From a virus: a stretch of DNA of 56,840 bases. Each line of letters opens with the position of its first letter. The first letter of the stretch is position 1. The notes under the pieces are model-generated. The model was not told where the DNA came from. It saw only the letters and a list, made by a program, of their open reading frames with translations, and did not search any database. The translations under genes and the position numbers were made by a program. Positions 54,809 through 56,840 of this stretch are shown here, piece by piece. The DNA is taken from IMG/VR virus record IMGVR_UViG_3300046530_000095, positions 1 to 56,840 of that record; one strand, 5' to 3'.

Positions 54809-55366
54809 TTATAAATGCGCTTTAAGTTCACCTGCAATTTTTGCCTCTAACTCAATGCAACCTATGCGTAAGAACTCTAGTTCTTGTTGAATTAAGATGA
54901 TTGAGTTGCTTTTTGTTTCATCACCACTAATTGCTTGAGCGTAGGCAACAGTCATTCTTCCACACTTGTTTTCTAACTCTTTAAAATCGTCAGCTAACTC
55001 ATGGAAAAATATTGATGTTAATGCATTGACTTTAGAGCGTAATTCTTTAAGCGAGAGCTGTTCTGAGGCTACTCTTACATCATTTGAAGTCTTCACATCA
55101 AGCAAATGTAATATATGTAGCAAATGGAATTCATGGTTGGATGAATGCCATTTATTGAAGGCAGTGAACAACTCTTCTCCCTTAGTGAGATAAAAATCTC
55201 TATTAGCTTTCCACTTATCAAAGCTAATCTGTTCCTGCCTTAACGTTTTATTAAAATTATTATTAAAGTAAATGCTAACAATTGTCGTTGTACTCGCGAT
55301 GATTGCAGCAAAAAGTGCTGAAGCAGCAGCTATCACCGCAGAAGAATTCGCGCTTAACCAATCCAT
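54809..55366 (-). CDS. Membrane-anchored coiled-coil protein, unknown
   Basis: A 185-residue AT-rich gene. One N-terminal transmembrane helix (residues 8-34, AVIAAASALFAAIIASTTTIVSIYF) is followed by a helical, charged cytoplasmic domain. I recognise no family. The layout (membrane anchor plus helical sensor) is common in superinfection-exclusion and abortive-infection proteins. It follows the HEAGH gene in the same direction and precedes a terminator, at the lambda bor-like position between Rz and cos. Confidence 0.65.
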   Translation of the reverse strand: MDWLSANSSAVIAAASALFAAIIASTTTIVSIYFNNNFNKTLRQEQISFDKWKANRDFYLTKGEELFTAFNKWHSSNHEFHLLHILHLLDVKTSNDVRVASEQLSLKELRSKVNALTSIFFHELADDFKELENKCGRMTVAYAQAISGDETKSNSIILIQQELEFLRIGCIELEAKIAGELKAHL

Positions 55367-55462
55367 ACCCTCTCCTTTTGCAAACCTACGAACAGTATTG
55401 ACCGCCCAACATCAAATCCCCATAACCCTTTGACAAAAAATCCTTATCCATAAGTGATTTGT

Positions 55463-56008
55463 TTAGTTATGCGAATGAATATTAAAGAGCTTTATCAATT
55501 CTGGGAGCTCAAAAGTAATAGCATCACCAGCAGAACAGACATTTACTAAGACATGCTTACAGAACGCCTCTATAAATCCATAATTTTGTGAAACTATTGA
55601 GTCACATTCTTTAATAAGTAATAGCCACTCCTCAGAATATGTACCTCTCGCATTAGAATTTAGTGTTCTGTAGTAATATCGAAATAGCTCCCCCGCAACA
55701 AAGTAATCTGGCCAAGCGCCATTTCCTTCTGATATTAAATCAATAAACATATCATTCTGGAAATCTGTTCCATTGAAACACTCAGCCCTTGCCCCAGATA
55801 AAAGATTTATTACCCTGCAGCGGAGATGTTCGTTAACCTCAAACAACTCGCTGAACTCTGGATGTGCTTTTCTATCACAATGGGCAGTCCAGCTTCCATC
55901 TTGTGGGTATGAAAGAGTGATTGATTCAGATGCTTTTCCTAAAACCCAGCCAGTCAACCAATGGCCTGCCTCATGTTTAGCATTATTAATCAAAAGATGC
56001 TTACTCAT
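55463..56008 (-). CDS. Stand-alone M41-like HEAGH zinc peptidase
   Basis: A 181-residue AT-rich gene. H12-E13-A14-G15-H16 is a zincin site; LSGARAE (70-76) followed by N85-D86 matches the LGGRAAE...ND arrangement in which Asp is the third zinc ligand in FtsH (M41) peptidases. No AAA ATPase or membrane domain is present. It lies between the Rz genes and the coiled-coil membrane gene, in the lysogenic-conversion zone of lambdoid phages. Substrate and role are unknown; a regulated protease in defence or induction is only an inference. Confidence 0.65.
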   Translation of the reverse strand: MSKHLLINNAKHEAGHWLTGWVLGKASESITLSYPQDGSWTAHCDRKAHPEFSELFEVNEHLRCRVINLLSGARAECFNGTDFQNDMFIDLISEGNGAWPDYFVAGELFRYYYRTLNSNARGTYSEEWLLLIKECDSIVSQNYGFIEAFCKHVLVNVCSAGDAITFELPELIKLFNIHSHN

Positions 56009-56086
56009 GCTTTCCCTCTTTGTTTTAGTCGTTATATTCTAACATGACTCCAAAGCCCTTCAGCATTCGCTTGCATTTATATTCCC

Positions 56087-56401
56087 CTATTTTACTTGTT
56101 CTATAGTTCGGATATCAGCCTTATCCCGATTGCACTGCCCCAGCGCAGCCAGCAGATTGACGTTTAAATCCAGGCTGGCCCCATAAGTCAGCGGATCAGG
56201 AATAAACGGTTGTGGTGTTTCAGCGGTCAGGCTGGCTGGGGTTTGCTGCTGTGGCACCGAAACGTAAACTGTCCGCGTATTGGCGCAGCCGGTTAGCTGC
56301 AACAGCAGGAACAAGCCGATTGGCGCAATCATCGCCAGCAATCGCAGCTTTGATGTCGCTCGCGGCTCTCCGTGACTCCAGTGCGATTTGCTGTTTAGCA
56401 T
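56087..56401 (-). CDS. Rz1-like outer-membrane spanin
   Basis: An o-spanin lipoprotein read in another frame overlapping Rz. The lipobox is LQLTGC. The start is uncertain: 56401 gives a 23-residue basic leader; 56332 gives MIAPIGLFLLLQLTGC. The mature part contains PQQQTPASLTAETPQPFIP, proline-rich as in the family. Confidence 0.75.
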   Translation of the reverse strand: MLNSKSHWSHGEPRATSKLRLLAMIAPIGLFLLLQLTGCANTRTVYVSVPQQQTPASLTAETPQPFIPDPLTYGASLDLNVNLLAALGQCNRDKADIRTIEQVK

Positions 56402-56615
56402 GCTGGTTTGTCTCCAGGACAGTGTTGGTTATAGCCACGGTTTTCAGGACGTTATCCATAATCGCGCGGTTACTGTTGTTCGCACCCTCTAGCGTGGTCA
56501 GGCTGGCATCAATGCGGGTGTTTTCATTCCAGAGCCAGGCAATCACCACCAGCGCGGCAATTGATAACCACCAGCGCCAGTGCGTTTTCAGTGAAAGCAG
56601 GAAATATTCAATCAT
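56220..56615 (-). CDS. Rz-like inner-membrane spanin
   Basis: A 131-residue i-spanin with an N-terminal transmembrane helix (WWLSIAALVVIAWLW) and a periplasmic coiled coil. It starts four bases inside the end of the endolysin gene and overlaps the Rz1 frame. Confidence 0.8.
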   Translation of the reverse strand: MIEYFLLSLKTHWRWWLSIAALVVIAWLWNENTRIDASLTTLEGANNSNRAIMDNVLKTVAITNTVLETNQHAKQQIALESRRAASDIKAAIAGDDCANRLVPAVAANRLRQYADSLRFGATAANPSQPDR

Positions 56616-56840
56616 GCCTCGCTCTCCGAACGGCTCCCGTTCAACAGGGGGAGCTGACGCGGATCCTTTGGCTCATTCACAGGCCAGCGATATCCAGATA
56701 CTCGCGAACGCTGGAAAGCACGGATATTAATTGCATCAGACTGATTACCGCCCAGCACCATCAAATCACCGTTTTCACGTTGACCAACGACAAATCCAAC
56801 ATGGCCGCCGCCGTCGCGACTGAATACCACAACACAACCG
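56612..56840 (-). CDS. Endolysin (TIGR02594/CHAP-like), cut by window edge
   Basis: The frame is open to the window edge. The visible C-terminal 75 residues contain RDGGGHVGFVVGQ (the catalytic His region) and LGGNQSDAINI...RWP, the pattern of TIGR02594 cysteine peptidase-type endolysins. The catalytic Cys and the start lie beyond the window. It forms a lysis cassette with Rz and Rz1. Confidence 0.75.
   Translation of the reverse strand, partial: GCVVVFSRDGGGHVGFVVGQRENGDLMVLGGNQSDAINIRAFQRSRVSGYRWPVNEPKDPRQLPLLNGSRSESEA

Noticed and set aside
1-56840. CRISPR arrays, insertion sequences or tRNA genes
   Set aside because: No regular spaced repeats, transposase frames or cloverleaf-like segments were seen by eye on either strand.

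Overview
The window carries most of two different temperate-phage genomes lying back to back, so it reads as a prophage cluster in an enterobacterial chromosome. Enterobacteriaceae is suggested by the protein families (P2/186-like, lambda-like, UmuDC of E. coli type, a YecR/Cor-like lipoprotein) and by a 26-base match, recalled from memory, to the terminator of the enterobacterial small RNA SdsR (RyeB). The species cannot be fixed from sequence alone. No rRNA or tRNA gene was recognised.

Region 1 (1-28.9 kb) is a P2/186-like myophage prophage in prophage gene order: a PAPS-reductase-like gene cut by the window edge, replication gene A, an SOS-box mini-gene, the 19-base cos site, then Q and P (minus strand), O N M L X, holin, lysozyme, LysB/LysC spanins, R S, V W J I, fibre genes H and G, FI FII, E/E' with its -1 frameshift, T U D, the late activator ogr, and a P2-type integrase. 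Two AT-rich cargo islands interrupt this GC-rich core. One lies between cos and Q and encodes a RelA/SpoT-synthetase-domain protein resembling toxSAS/CapRel proteins. The other lies between S and V and encodes a signal-peptide-bearing MACPF (perforin)-like protein followed by a 98-residue beta-rich protein.

Region 2 (28.9-31.3 kb) is the junction between the phages. It holds the SdsR-terminator-like att core with inverted repeats, an SRAP (YedK/HMCES-type) gene, and an AT-rich gene of unknown role with a HEPN-like C-terminal half.

Region 3 (31.3-56.8 kb, minus strand) is a lambda-like siphophage prophage read from its tail-fibre end towards its lysis genes. In plus-strand order it has an SOS-controlled umuDC operon, fibre assembly and fibre genes, two small post-J genes, J, I, K, L, M, a Cor/YecR-like lipoprotein moron with its own terminator inside the tail operon, tape measure H, the T/G frameshift pair, V, U, Z, a joining protein, a DUF2190 protein, a fused ClpP-protease/major capsid gene, portal, W, large and small terminase, a likely cos site with a Fur-box-like palindrome, a second DUF2190 gene, two AT-rich accessory genes (a membrane coiled-coil protein and a stand-alone M41-like HEAGH zincin), Rz/Rz1, and the end of an endolysin cut by the window edge.

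Three strong LexA boxes (3206-3225, 27779-27798, 33046-33065) tie the 61-residue gene, the P2-type integrase and umuDC to DNA damage. The structural genes look intact. The most interesting content is the cargo: the RelA-like protein beside cos, the MACPF-like pair between S and V, and the HEAGH/coiled-coil pair beside the lambdoid lysis genes.
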